Assembly (NCBI RefSeq): GCF_900142015.1
Contig: NZ_FQZN01000013.1
Coordinates: forward strand, 62,001 to 126,000
Direction: 5' to 3'
Length of the DNA stretch: 64,000 nt
Source: Bacteroides stercorirosoris
Lineage (GTDB): Bacteria; Bacteroidota; Bacteroidia; Bacteroidales; Bacteroidaceae
In this document: positions 36,918 to 45,045 of the stretch, one piece after another
How the letters are laid out: each line of letters begins with the position of its first letter
Position numbering within the stretch: the stretch's first letter is position 1
Program-made: the position numbers and the translations under genes
Notes under the pieces: generated by a model
What the model was told of the DNA's origin: nothing
The model's input: only the letters and a program-made list of their open reading frames with translations
Database searches by the model: none

Positions 36918-36950
36918 ATAATACGAATAACCACTAATATAAAATACATT

Positions 36951-39293
36951 ATGGATGCACAGCATACAGACAACAATCAGACTCAGGAACAGGAAATTGA
37001 CTTGATAGATCTCTTCTACAAGCTATTGGCACATTGGCGGTGGTTTTTGCTTGCCGGTGTAGTCGCGTTTGTGGGGGCATATATTTATGTACATGTCACT
37101 ACGCCGATCTACCAGGCTTCCGCTTCCGTGGTCATTAAGGACTCGGAAGGAAGCGACAAGGCCGTCGACGAATTGTTTCAGAAAGTGGCTCCCACTTCTC
37201 TGGCTTCCTCGAATATGCAGATTGAAGACGAAATGGAGATATTGCGTTCGCGCTCCATTTTGCTGCAAGTGATTAACGAACTGAATCTGTATACGAAGTA
37301 TAAGATAAAGAATGGTCTGTTCTATTCGGAAACAATGGTACCCCCTATCAGTGCCACGCTGGATAAAGAGTCTATGGACACACTGCGTGGAGCATTGCTG
37401 ATACAAGTGGAGAAGGCAGGCGAACGTTATGCAGTGAGCAGTGCCATGAATGATGTTTGCGTGACGGAAACTTTCACGGATTTTCCCGCTTTTGTAGAGA
37501 CTCCTGCGGGACGGTGCACTTTGAGACTGTTGCCCGGACACGCATTTACCGAACCTATGAAGATGAACATCTGCCGCCCCATAGATGCCGTGAACTATTA
37601 TTCCAGGCAGCTGACAGTCAGCACTACTTCAAAGAAAACGTCCATCATCAGCCTGACATTTAAGGATGAGGACAAGAAGCGGGCAGAAGACTTTCTCGTC
37701 AAACTGATTGAGGTATATAACCGGGATGCGATGGATGATAAGAACAAGGTGACAGGAAATACGCTCATCTTCCTTGAAGAACGCCTGGACAGCATCAGCT
37801 ATGAATTGGGATTTGTGGAAAAGCATCTGGAACAATACAAACAGAAAGAGCGTCTGAGTGACCTTAAGACCAATATGACCTTAGACCTGAATACGAACAA
37901 TGAGTACGAAAAGAAATTGCTGGATGTGGAGATGCAGCTGAACATGACCACCTATATCTATAATTATTTGATGGATGAGAAACACCGTTTTTCGCTCTTG
38001 CCGGTGAATACCGGCATTTCAGATACGGAGCTGATGCGGCTGATTAACGAATACAACAAGGAGCTCCTGGAACGCGAGCGGCTGATGAACACGATGAAAA
38101 CGGATAATCCGACTCTTGTCAATCAGGATGTCAGGATTGACGCGTTGAGAAGAAATGTGATAAGTTCCATAGCCGGTGTGAAAGACGGACTCAACATCGC
38201 GCGCACTGACATCCTGCGCAAAACGAATTATTTCAATTCCCGCATCGGAAACATGCCGAAGCAAGAAAGGGAATTTAATAATATCGACAGGCAGCAACAA
38301 ATCAAGGCGAACCTGTATTTGATGCTACTCGAGCGGCGCGAACAGGCAACCATATCCCTGGCAGCTACCATGAATAAGGCAAGAGTGATAGACCCTCCTC
38401 TGACTGCAGATGCTCCCATCGCTCCGCGCAGCATGATGATTTATGCCGGAAGTTTGTTTCTGTCGTGCATAATGACAGCGGGAATCATCTTGTTCGGTGG
38501 CGTTTTCCGCACGAGAATCGTGTCGGTGGCCGAGGTAGAGAATACGCAGCTTCCCGTAATAGGGATTATTCCTTATACCAAAGAAGGCGTGGGGGTGCAA
38601 GAAGGGCAGAATGGAATCATGGAAGAGTCCTTTCGCCGCATGAGAAGCAATCTGCGTTTTCTTACCGGAGAGGATGATAAAAAGTGCATTCTGATGACCT
38701 CGACTGTCAGTGGCGAAGGGAAAAGTTTCATCAGCATCAATCTGGCTCTGACTTTTGCTTTTCTGGGATGCCGGGTGCTGGTTGTCGGTCTGGATATCCG
38801 GCGCCCCAGGCTGGCTGAATATTTCGGGATTAAAAAAGACATAGGAATGACCAATTATCTTTCGGAGGCTGACATTAGACCGGAAGATATTATTTTTCCG
38901 TCGGGAATGCATAAACAATTGTTCGTGGCGCCTGCGGGACCTGTTCCGCCCAATCCGTCGGAATTGCTGGAACGGCCTAAGCTGAAAGAAGCCTTCACCT
39001 ATTTCCGTGAACAGTTTGATTATGTCATTGTTGACTCTGCACCGGTAGGATTAATCAGTGATACGCTGAGTCTGAATAAAGTAACTGACTTTACACTATA
39101 CGTTTGCCGCATAGATTATACGCACAAAAATGCTTTGCCTGAAATCATGGAACTGCAACGGTCGGGACAACTGAACCAAATATCGTTAGTGGTGAACGGC
39201 GGAAATCTTGCAGAGAGAAAGTATGGTTACGGAGGAAGATACGGTTATGGATATGGCTACGGATATGGAGATAACGATAAGAATCGGAAATAA
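36951..39293 (+). CDS. Wzc-type tyrosine autokinase and chain-length regulator
   Basis: This 780-residue inner-membrane protein controls polysaccharide polymerisation and export. The N-terminal Wzz domain has a membrane helix around residues 28-48 (WRWFLLAGVVAFVGAYIYVH), a long coiled-coil periplasmic part and a second helix near ASLFLSCIMTAGIILFGG-like sequence (SLFLSCIMTAGIILFGGVF). The cytoplasmic BY-kinase has Walker A SGEGKSF with Lys591, Walker A' VVGLDIRRPRL and Walker B DYVIVDSAPVG. The C-terminus is a tyrosine cluster (KYGYGGRYGYGYGYGYGD), the autophosphorylation tail. It is paired with the Wza just upstream. Confidence 0.95.
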   Translation: MDAQHTDNNQTQEQEIDLIDLFYKLLAHWRWFLLAGVVAFVGAYIYVHVTTPIYQASASVVIKDSEGSDKAVDELFQKVAPTSLASSNMQIEDEMEILRSRSILLQVINELNLYTKYKIKNGLFYSETMVPPISATLDKESMDTLRGALLIQVEKAGERYAVSSAMNDVCVTETFTDFPAFVETPAGRCTLRLLPGHAFTEPMKMNICRPIDAVNYYSRQLTVSTTSKKTSIISLTFKDEDKKRAEDFLVKLIEVYNRDAMDDKNKVTGNTLIFLEERLDSISYELGFVEKHLEQYKQKERLSDLKTNMTLDLNTNNEYEKKLLDVEMQLNMTTYIYNYLMDEKHRFSLLPVNTGISDTELMRLINEYNKELLERERLMNTMKTDNPTLVNQDVRIDALRRNVISSIAGVKDGLNIARTDILRKTNYFNSRIGNMPKQEREFNNIDRQQQIKANLYLMLLERREQATISLAATMNKARVIDPPLTADAPIAPRSMMIYAGSLFLSCIMTAGIILFGGVFRTRIVSVAEVENTQLPVIGIIPYTKEGVGVQEGQNGIMEESFRRMRSNLRFLTGEDDKKCILMTSTVSGEGKSFISINLALTFAFLGCRVLVVGLDIRRPRLAEYFGIKKDIGMTNYLSEADIRPEDIIFPSGMHKQLFVAPAGPVPPNPSELLERPKLKEAFTYFREQFDYVIVDSAPVGLISDTLSLNKVTDFTLYVCRIDYTHKNALPEIMELQRSGQLNQISLVVNGGNLAERKYGYGGRYGYGYGYGYGDNDKNRK

Positions 39294-39337
39294 TAATTAG
39301 TAATTTTCATCTCACTCTTTTTTTCATTCTCAATGAC

Positions 39338-39385
39338 AATACCGTTCCGGACTTTCGTTAGGGTTAAGTCCGGGCGGTATTTTCT
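39338..39385 (+). terminator. Terminator after wzc
   Basis: AATACCG (39338-39344) plus CCGGACTT (39347-39354) pair with AAGTCCGG (39366-39373) and CGGTATT (39375-39381), followed by TTTTC. It lies between wzc and the convergent HAD gene, whose coding end overlaps the tail. Confidence 0.8.
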
Positions 39386-39798
39386 TAGAACCATCTTTTC
39401 TTCTTTTTACTCTGCCCGGTAACGGGATTGCCTTGCGCATAGATGTCCCGGAATGTTTTATGTTCCTTTATCATCTGATAGATGACGCCCCAATCGGGAA
39501 GCCCGCCCAGATTGCGGTCGTCAATGAAAAGATCTACTTTCAGCTTGCGCGAGAAGCCTTTGTCCTGCTGCTTTTCTTCAGGATAATCACGGTTGACGGC
39601 ATAGAATTCCAGCCCTCTTTCCTTGCACCATGCCACGGCTTCTTCCAGAAGTTCGCCTTCGCGCACACTCCATAAAATAAGCCTGTGTTGCTCTTGCTGC
39701 AATAATTTCAGAGTATCTATTGCAAAAGCTATTTCCTTGCCTATATACGGATAGCGGTGTTCTACTATAGTTCCGTCAAAATCAACTGCTATTGTCAT
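39385..39798 (-). CDS. Small HAD-like hydrolase (BT0820-type)
   Basis: This 137-residue cytoplasmic protein has HAD motif I at the N-terminus (VDFDGTIVEH, with Asp6 and Asp8), motif II near LILWSVREGELL, and a late acidic motif DLFIDDRNLGG. It lacks a cap domain, so it resembles the short BT0820-like phosphatases of Bacteroides; the substrate is unknown. The basic tail GQSKKKKRWF is unusual. Its -7 promoter element is inside the presumed integration core of the conjugative element, so its expression may be affected by the insertion. Confidence 0.8.
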   Translation of the reverse strand: MTIAVDFDGTIVEHRYPYIGKEIAFAIDTLKLLQQEQHRLILWSVREGELLEEAVAWCKERGLEFYAVNRDYPEEKQQDKGFSRKLKVDLFIDDRNLGGLPDWGVIYQMIKEHKTFRDIYAQGNPVTGQSKKKKRWF

Positions 39799-40151
39799 AG
39801 TTCTATCTATAAAAATGATAGAGCAAAGTTACTACAAAAAAGTGAAATGCGGAAAGATATAGTGATAGAATTGAGTTACAAGGGTTTTGGTTGAAGTGGC
39901 GATAATCCGTGAAGCCATTACAATCCCTGCCGAAGCCAAATCCTGACGCCGCTACGTTACTTGTTCGTAACCATGCCCGAAAATGCGACAAACGGGTACG
40001 AATAGCGAAACAAGGCTCTAAGGAATAGTGAGTTATCCATAACTCATGCGAAAAATCAGGTTACGGAAAAAGATTGCGCCGTTCCTCCCCGTTTTGCGTA
40101 CCAACACCGGACTCTTCACCAACTAATTTTGAAACCCAAAAATTAAGGACA
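39799..40151. other. Left-end region of the conjugative element, without a gene
   Basis: This roughly 350-bp non-coding stretch lies between the HAD gene and int. It holds the att core at 39823-39832 and a 7-bp dyad TGAGTTA/TAACTCA (40029-40046, spacer of 4). A -7-like TAATTTTG (40124-40131) lies about 20 bp before the int start. It is the expected place for integrase arm sites and int control. Confidence 0.6.
39823..39832 (-). other. Likely attachment-site core of a CTnDOT-type element
   Basis: On the minus strand GTAACTTTGC matches the core GTAnnTTTGC reported for CTnDOT-family attB/attDOT sites. It lies between host gene HAD and int, as expected for the element's int-end junction. The same bases contain TAACTTTG, a promoter -7 box for the HAD gene. 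The opposite junction is outside the window. Confidence 0.7.
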
Positions 40152-41387
40152 ATGAAGAGTACATTTTCAGTAATCTACTACCTCAAGCGTCAGGTAGTGA
40201 AAAAGGACGGGACAGTTCCCGTCATGGGACGCATCACGGTGGACGGCAGCCAGACACAGTTCAGCTGCAAACTGACTGTCGATCCGAAACTGTGGGACAC
40301 CAAAGGTGGACGTGTCACGGGCAGAAGCACGGCGGCACTCGAAACGAACCGTATGCTTGACAAGATGCGGGTACGCATCAACAGGCATTATCAGGAAATC
40401 ATGGAGCGTGACAACTTCGTCACGGCGGAGAAGGTGAAGAACGCCTTTCTCGGACTGGAACACCGCTACCACACGCTGATGCAGGTGTTCCGCCAGCACA
40501 ACGAGGACTACGAGAAGCAGGTGGAGGCAGGCATGAAAGCCAAAGGCACGCTGCTGAAGTACCGCACCGTTTACAAGCACATGCAAGAGTTCCTCGACAT
40601 CCGCTACCATGTGAAGGACATCGCCCTAAAAGAGCTTACCCCGGCTTTCATCTCCGACTTCGAGATGTTCCTGCGCACGGACAAGCACTGCTGCACCAAT
40701 ACCGTGTGGCTGTACGTCTGCCCGTTACGGACGATGGTATTCATCGCCATCAACAACGAGTGGCTGACGCGCGACCCGTTCCGCGAGTATGAAATCAAGA
40801 AGGAGGAAACAACACGCAGTTTCCTGACCAAAGATGAGATCCGCCTGCTGATGGAGGGGAAACTGAAAAACGCCAAACAGGAATTGTACCGCGACCTCTA
40901 CCTGTTCTGCGCCTTCACGGGGCTGTCGTTCGCGGATATGCGCAACCTTACGGAAGAGAATATCCGCACCTACTTCGACGAACACGAGTGGATAAACATC
41001 AACCGCCAGAAAACGGGCGTGGTGTCCAACATCCGCCTGCTCGACATCGCCAACCGCATAATCGGCAAATACCGGGGACTGTGCGGGGACGGCAGGATAT
41101 TTCCCGTTCCGCATTATAACACGTGCCTTGCCGGTATCCGTGCCGTCGCCAAGCGTTGCGGCATCACCAAGCATATCACGTGGCATCAGAGCCGCCACAC
41201 GGCAGCCACGACGATATTCCTCTCCAACGGTGTTCCCATCGAAACGGTCAGCTCCATGCTCGGACACAAGAGCATAAAGACGACGCAGATTTACGCAAAG
41301 ATAACCAAAGAGAAGCTCAATCAGGACATGGAGAACCTTGCCGCAAGATTGAACGGCGTCGAGGAATTTGCAGGTTGCACCATCTAA
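40152..41387 (+). CDS. int: Tyrosine recombinase, CTnDOT-type integrase
   Basis: The 411-residue integrase inserts and excises the element. An arm-binding/SAM-like N-terminal domain (MKSTFSVIYYLKRQVVKKDG) is followed by core-binding helices and the catalytic domain. The HxxR motif HQSRH, GHKSIKTTQIYAK with the catalytic His and nucleophile Tyr are clear. At the place of the first catalytic Arg the sequence is FTGLSFADMR with Ser, as known for IntDOT, and a nearby Arg (ININRQKTG) probably compensates. The start at 40152 is chosen because an upstream extension has no family similarity. A gene with RhuM-like sequence follows within 12 bp. Confidence 0.95.
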   Translation: MKSTFSVIYYLKRQVVKKDGTVPVMGRITVDGSQTQFSCKLTVDPKLWDTKGGRVTGRSTAALETNRMLDKMRVRINRHYQEIMERDNFVTAEKVKNAFLGLEHRYHTLMQVFRQHNEDYEKQVEAGMKAKGTLLKYRTVYKHMQEFLDIRYHVKDIALKELTPAFISDFEMFLRTDKHCCTNTVWLYVCPLRTMVFIAINNEWLTRDPFREYEIKKEETTRSFLTKDEIRLLMEGKLKNAKQELYRDLYLFCAFTGLSFADMRNLTEENIRTYFDEHEWININRQKTGVVSNIRLLDIANRIIGKYRGLCGDGRIFPVPHYNTCLAGIRAVAKRCGITKHITWHQSRHTAATTIFLSNGVPIETVSSMLGHKSIKTTQIYAKITKEKLNQDMENLAARLNGVEEFAGCTI

Positions 41388-41398
41388 AAAGAAAAGCC

Positions 41399-41761
41399 AT
41401 GAAACGTGACACAATCATCATCGAGGACAAGGCAGTCAGCGTAACCGGTAACGACGTGTGGATGACCGCCACCGAAATAGCCGGATTGTTCCATACGACC
41501 GTCCCGGCAGTGAACGCCGCCATCAGAGCCGTCCGCAAGTCGGACGTGCTGAACGACTACGAGGTGTGCCGCTACATGCAGCTTGAAAACGGGCTGCACG
41601 CGGACGTGTACGCCCTTGAAATCATCATCCCGGTCGCTTTCAGGGTGAATACCTACAACACCCACCTGTTCCGCACATGGCTGGTGGGAAAGGCACTCTC
41701 ACAAGAGAAACGGCAGACATACGTGATGTTCATACAGAACGGAAAAGCCGGGTATTGCTGA
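41399..41761 (+). CDS. RhuM-like DNA-binding family protein, short form
   Basis: The protein has 120 residues. VWMTATEIAGLFHTTVPAVN resembles the winged helix of RhuM-type proteins, and VYALEIIIPVAFRVNTYNTHLFRTWLV matches the RhuM core. Only the N-terminal domain is present; full RhuM proteins are longer, and their roles are poorly known. It lies directly after int and ends before a bidirectional terminator, so it may be co-transcribed with int. ATG 41399 is chosen because it begins the similar part. Confidence 0.75.
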   Translation: MKRDTIIIEDKAVSVTGNDVWMTATEIAGLFHTTVPAVNAAIRAVRKSDVLNDYEVCRYMQLENGLHADVYALEIIIPVAFRVNTYNTHLFRTWLVGKALSQEKRQTYVMFIQNGKAGYC

Positions 41762-41781
41762 TTGCACATACCCCATAAGAC

Positions 41782-41826
41782 AAGTAAACGGGTAGCACCA
41801 CAAAAGGTGTCACCCGTTTACTTTTT
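41782..41826. terminator. Bidirectional terminator between the RhuM-like gene and minus-strand HTH genes
   Basis: An 18-bp arm starting AAGTAAACGGGT (41782-41799) pairs with 41806-41823 at 16 of 18 positions, over a 6-nt loop, followed by T residues. It serves two convergent transcription units. Confidence 0.88.
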
Positions 41827-41838
41827 CATGAAACCGCC

Positions 41839-42144
41839 TCACTCCAGCGGCTTGCGGTAGTTCGCTTCCAGTACCCCGCGCAGCCCCGTTTCCGGGTAAA
41901 GCACCTTCCCTCCCAAAAGTATGAAGGGCAACACGCGGTTGTTGCGGTATTCCTGCAAGGTGCGCCGGCTCACACGGAGCAGTTCCGACACCTCGCCGTC
42001 CGTCAGGTAACGTTCCCCGTCCAGCGGAGGACGGTAGCTTTCCAGAAATGCGGACAGCCATTTCGAGCCTTTGCGCATATCCTGCACCACAGAGGCTATC
42101 GGCTCGTCTTCCATCGTAAAAACATCGTTGTTCTCGTTCATCAT
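41839..42144 (-). CDS. Helix-turn-helix (excisionase/MerR-like) protein
   Basis: This small protein has 101 residues with a DNA-binding helix-turn-helix of the excisionase type in its C-terminal half: YLTDGEVSELLRVSRRTLQE YRNN-like sequence, here YLTDGEVSELLRVSRRTLQE followed by YRNNRVLPFILLGGKVLYP. The start is taken at 42144, one of two adjacent ATGs. It is the second gene of a minus-strand pair and occupies the position of the orf2a/orf2b-type HTH genes of CTnDOT-like elements. Regulation of int or excision is inferred. Confidence 0.75.
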   Translation of the reverse strand: MMNENNDVFTMEDEPIASVVQDMRKGSKWLSAFLESYRPPLDGERYLTDGEVSELLRVSRRTLQEYRNNRVLPFILLGGKVLYPETGLRGVLEANYRKPLE

Positions 42145-42175
42145 AACTTCGGATTCAGTGGGTGAATAAATCAAA

Positions 42176-42475
42176 TCATCTGCCGTGCGGATAGAGCGTG
42201 CCGACAAGCGGTATCAGCCGCTTCACCTCCTCTGGCTTGTAATAGAACCTGCGGTTTATCTGCGAGTAGCCGATAAGCCGCCTGTCACGCAGCGTCTGCA
42301 ACGTGCGCGGGCTTATTCTCAACTGCCCGCAGACCTCCTCGCCCGTGAGCCATCTTTCCATGCGCCCCGTGTCGCTTTTGCGCCTCAGGGCGGCGACCTT
42401 CTCCGAGAGTGCGCCGAATGCCGCCACCATCATCTCGAAAGTCTTTTTCTCGATAGATACTATTTCCATATTCAT
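42176..42475 (-). CDS. Helix-turn-helix (excisionase-like) protein
   Basis: The protein has 99 residues. A short coiled-coil-like N-terminus (KTFEMMVAAFGALSEKVAAL) leads to a DNA-binding domain (WLTGEEVCGQLRISPRTLQT, then LRDRRLIGYSQINRRFYYKPEEV). The ATG at 42475 is preferred. It lies 31 bp upstream of the other minus-strand HTH gene, and both share a divergent control region with the excision operon. Confidence 0.78.
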   Translation of the reverse strand: MNMEIVSIEKKTFEMMVAAFGALSEKVAALRRKSDTGRMERWLTGEEVCGQLRISPRTLQTLRDRRLIGYSQINRRFYYKPEEVKRLIPLVGTLYPHGR

Positions 42476-42493
42476 GTCATTTAGAGTTTGCCG

Positions 42494-42501
42494 CAAAGGT
42501 A
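42494..42501 (-). promoter_or_regulatory. -7 element of the minus-strand HTH pair
   Basis: On the minus strand TACCTTTG fits TAnnTTTG, about 20 bp upstream of the ATG at 42475. No -33 match is evident, so activation or read-through is possible. Confidence 0.45.
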
Positions 42502-42593
42502 ACGAAACGGCATACAAGACGTATCGTTTTCCGCTGAAAGGCTGCCTGTTGCGCCGTTTGACCGGGTTACGGAGCCATCTTCCGCAAAAATCT

Positions 42594-42608
42594 TACGTGA
42601 GTCACGTA
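42594..42608. promoter_or_regulatory. Candidate RteC operator upstream of the excision operon
   Basis: TACGTGA (42594-42600) and TCACGTA (42602-42608) form a perfect 7-bp inverted repeat with a 1-bp centre. It lies about 33 bp upstream of a degenerate -7 element GAATTTTG (42641-42648) and 69 bp before the xis2c-like start. In CTnDOT, RteC binds inverted half-sites upstream of the excision promoter; equivalence of this site is inferred from position. Confidence 0.55.
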
Positions 42609-42676
42609 GTGAGTTGTTAAAGCCCCTTTTGTTTATTGCCGAATTTTGTCGCAGAAACAAAAAGAAAGGACTGAAC

Positions 42677-43039
42677 ATGAAAGTGATAACAATGGAAAGT
42701 TCCGCCTACAAGGAGATGATGGCGCAGATTGCGAACATCGCAGGGTACATCCGCGAGGCAAGGGACGAGAAGAAACGGAAGCGGGAAACCGAAGACAAGC
42801 TGCTTGACACGGCACAGGCGGCGAAGATGCTCAACGTGAGCAAGCGCACCATGCAGCGTATGCGCACCGACCACCGTATCGAGTATGTGGTGGTACGCGG
42901 AAGCTGCCGCTACCGCCTTTCCGAGATACTGCGGCTATTGGAGGACAACACAGTAAGGAACGAGGAAGGGACAATAGACACCCTGTTCCACAACCACACG
43001 CTGCGCACGGGCGGCAAACCAAAAGGAAGGAGGACATAG
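42677..43039 (+). CDS. xis2c: Excisionase-type HTH protein, Xis2c-like
   Basis: The protein has 120 residues with an N-terminal helical part (MESSAYKEMMAQIANIAGYI) and an excisionase-like winged HTH: LDTAQAAKMLNVSKRTMQR, then MRTDHRIEYVVVRGSCRYRL. By position it corresponds to Xis2c, the first gene of the CTnDOT excision operon, needed for element excision with IntDOT. The ATG at 42677 starts the conserved part. It is 3 bp from the next gene. The assignment rests on synteny with a topoisomerase-containing operon, not on a database match. Confidence 0.72.
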   Translation: MKVITMESSAYKEMMAQIANIAGYIREARDEKKRKRETEDKLLDTAQAAKMLNVSKRTMQRMRTDHRIEYVVVRGSCRYRLSEILRLLEDNTVRNEEGTIDTLFHNHTLRTGGKPKGRRT

Positions 43040-43042
43040 GTC

Positions 43043-43393
43043 ATGGAACTGCTCACACGAAACAACTTCGAGGGCTGGATGCAGAAGCTGATGGAACGGC
43101 TCGACCGTCAGGACGAACTGCTGCTGGCGATGAAGGCTGAGGGGAAACAGCCCACTATCACGGAAAGCATCCGCCTTTTCGACAATCAGGATTTGTGCAT
43201 GTTGCTCCAGATAAGCAAACGCACCCTCCAACGCTACCGCAGCGTAGGCGCATTGCCCTACAAGACGCTGGGCAAGAAGACCTATTACAGCGAGGAGGAC
43301 GTGCTGACATTCCTTTCCAACCATATCAAGGACTTCAAAAAGGAAGATATAGCCTTCTACAAGGCTCGTATCCATAATTTCTTTCATAAATAA
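43043..43393 (+). CDS. xis2d: Excisionase-type HTH protein, Xis2d-like
   Basis: The protein has 116 residues. An N-terminal coiled segment (WMQKLMERLDRQDELLLAMK) is followed by a winged HTH: DLCMLLQISKRTLQRYRSVG and ALPYKTLGKKTYYSEEDVL. It matches the place and type of Xis2d, an excision factor of CTnDOT. It lies tightly between the xis2c-like and orf3-like genes, so it is translated from the same transcript. The sequence relation to the upstream HTH genes suggests a duplicated family. Confidence 0.72.
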   Translation: MELLTRNNFEGWMQKLMERLDRQDELLLAMKAEGKQPTITESIRLFDNQDLCMLLQISKRTLQRYRSVGALPYKTLGKKTYYSEEDVLTFLSNHIKDFKKEDIAFYKARIHNFFHK

Positions 43394-43413
43394 CCCATTA
43401 AAACATTTTTCAG

Positions 43414-44985
43414 ATGGCAAAGAAAAAAGACGAAAAGGACGTGCTGGTAGTCCGTGACGAGAAGACAGGCGAGATCAGCGTGGTAGCCGGGCTGAACGCG
43501 GACGGCACACCCAAGCGCACCCCCGCAAAAGCGGAGAACGCGCAGAGTTTCCTGCAATTCGACCGACATGGCGACGTGCTGGACAACTTCTTCAAGAACT
43601 TCTTCCGGCAGTGCAAGGAACCCAGCCGCTTCGGTTTCTACCGCATTGCGGCAGACCAAGCTGAAAATCTCTTAGAGGTGATGAAGCAACTGCTGAAAGA
43701 CCCCGAAGCGAACAAGGAGCTGCTCGCCCCTCACAAGGTGGACACCTCCGACTATGAGAAGAAGGTGCAGGAAGAGATGGCAGCACAACAGACAGAGAAA
43801 CAAGAACCTCAAAAACAGGAGAACATGGAACAACGGAAAGAACAGCAACAGGACAAATCCGAACAGATGCAGGGCAAACGTGGCTACCAGCCCATCGACG
43901 AGAGTAAAATCAACTGGCAGGAGCTGGAGGACAGATGGGGCGTAAAGCGGGACAACCTTGAAAAGTCCGGCGACCTTACGAAGATGCTCAACTATGGCAA
44001 GTCCGACTTGGTAAAGGTCAAACCGACCTTCGGCGGCGAATCATTCGAGCTGGACGCCCGCCTCTCCTTCAAGAAGGACGGTGAGGGAAACATCAGCCTC
44101 GTGCCGCACTTCATCCGCAAGGAGCAGAAGCTGGATGAGTACAAGGAACACAAATTCTCCGACAATGACCGGAAGAACCTCCGCGAAACGGGCAATCTCG
44201 GTAGGGTCGTGGACATTGTGGACAGGGAAACGGGCGAGATCATCCCCTCCTACATCAGCATCGACCGCAAGACGAATGAAATCACGGACATTCCGGCAAG
44301 CAGGGTGCGCATCCCGGAGCGCATCGGCAAGACGGAAATCACCACGCAGGAGCGGGACATGCTCCGCGCCGGACTGCCCGTACGCGACAAGCTCATCGAG
44401 CGCAACGACGGCAGAAAGTTCGTCACCACCCTGCAAGTGAACGTGGAGCAGCGCGGCGTGGAGTTCGTGCCGGGAACCGGCAAGTCGCCCCGTACCGCAC
44501 AGACACAGGAAACCAAAGGCGACACATCGAAAAGTCAGGCGCAGGGCGGGGAAAATGCCGCACAGACCAAGAAGGAGCAACGCCGCAACACGTGGACGAA
44601 CGAGGACGGCAGCATCCGCCCCATCAGCAAATGGAGCGGCGTGAGCTTCACCGACCAGCAGAAAGCCGACTATGTGGCGGGTAAAGCCGTGAAGCTGGAG
44701 AACGTGACCGACAAGCAGGGCTTCCATGCCACGATGTATATCAAGTTCAACCCGGAGAAGGGACGCCCGTACCGCTACGACACGAACCCTGACAATGCAC
44801 AGCAGGTTGCTCCGTCCAACGAGAGCCGCACGCAGGTGGCGGTGAACAACGATGGCAAGACCAACGAGGCTACAAAGAATCTGAGAGAGCCGTTGCAGAA
44901 AGGTCAGACCAACCCGAAGGACGCCCGCCAGCAACAGCAGCAGGAGAAGCCGCAGAAGAAAACGGGCAAGGGCATGAAAATGTAA
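43414..44985 (+). CDS. DUF4099/DUF3945 domain protein (Orf3-like of the excision operon)
   Basis: This 523-residue, very hydrophilic protein has a first domain (residues 1-110) starting KDVLVVRDEKTGEISVVAG. A Gln/Glu/Lys-rich linker follows (about 115-155). Repeated DUF3945-like units come next (WQELEDRWGVKRDNLEKSGD; RNTWTNEDGSIRPISKWSGV; FTDQQKADYVAGKAVKLENV), then a Gln-rich tail. DUF4099/DUF3945 proteins are common in Bacteroidales conjugative elements. Its function is unknown; in CTnDOT the equivalent Orf3 is dispensable or helps excision. The gene lies between xis2d-like and exc. Confidence 0.78.
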   Translation: MAKKKDEKDVLVVRDEKTGEISVVAGLNADGTPKRTPAKAENAQSFLQFDRHGDVLDNFFKNFFRQCKEPSRFGFYRIAADQAENLLEVMKQLLKDPEANKELLAPHKVDTSDYEKKVQEEMAAQQTEKQEPQKQENMEQRKEQQQDKSEQMQGKRGYQPIDESKINWQELEDRWGVKRDNLEKSGDLTKMLNYGKSDLVKVKPTFGGESFELDARLSFKKDGEGNISLVPHFIRKEQKLDEYKEHKFSDNDRKNLRETGNLGRVVDIVDRETGEIIPSYISIDRKTNEITDIPASRVRIPERIGKTEITTQERDMLRAGLPVRDKLIERNDGRKFVTTLQVNVEQRGVEFVPGTGKSPRTAQTQETKGDTSKSQAQGGENAAQTKKEQRRNTWTNEDGSIRPISKWSGVSFTDQQKADYVAGKAVKLENVTDKQGFHATMYIKFNPEKGRPYRYDTNPDNAQQVAPSNESRTQVAVNNDGKTNEATKNLREPLQKGQTNPKDARQQQQQEKPQKKTGKGMKM

Positions 44986-45045
44986 TCCCGTGTCCGCCAC
45001 TGAATCCAAAATAAAATCCAAAGTATCAACAAAAAAGAAGAAGAC

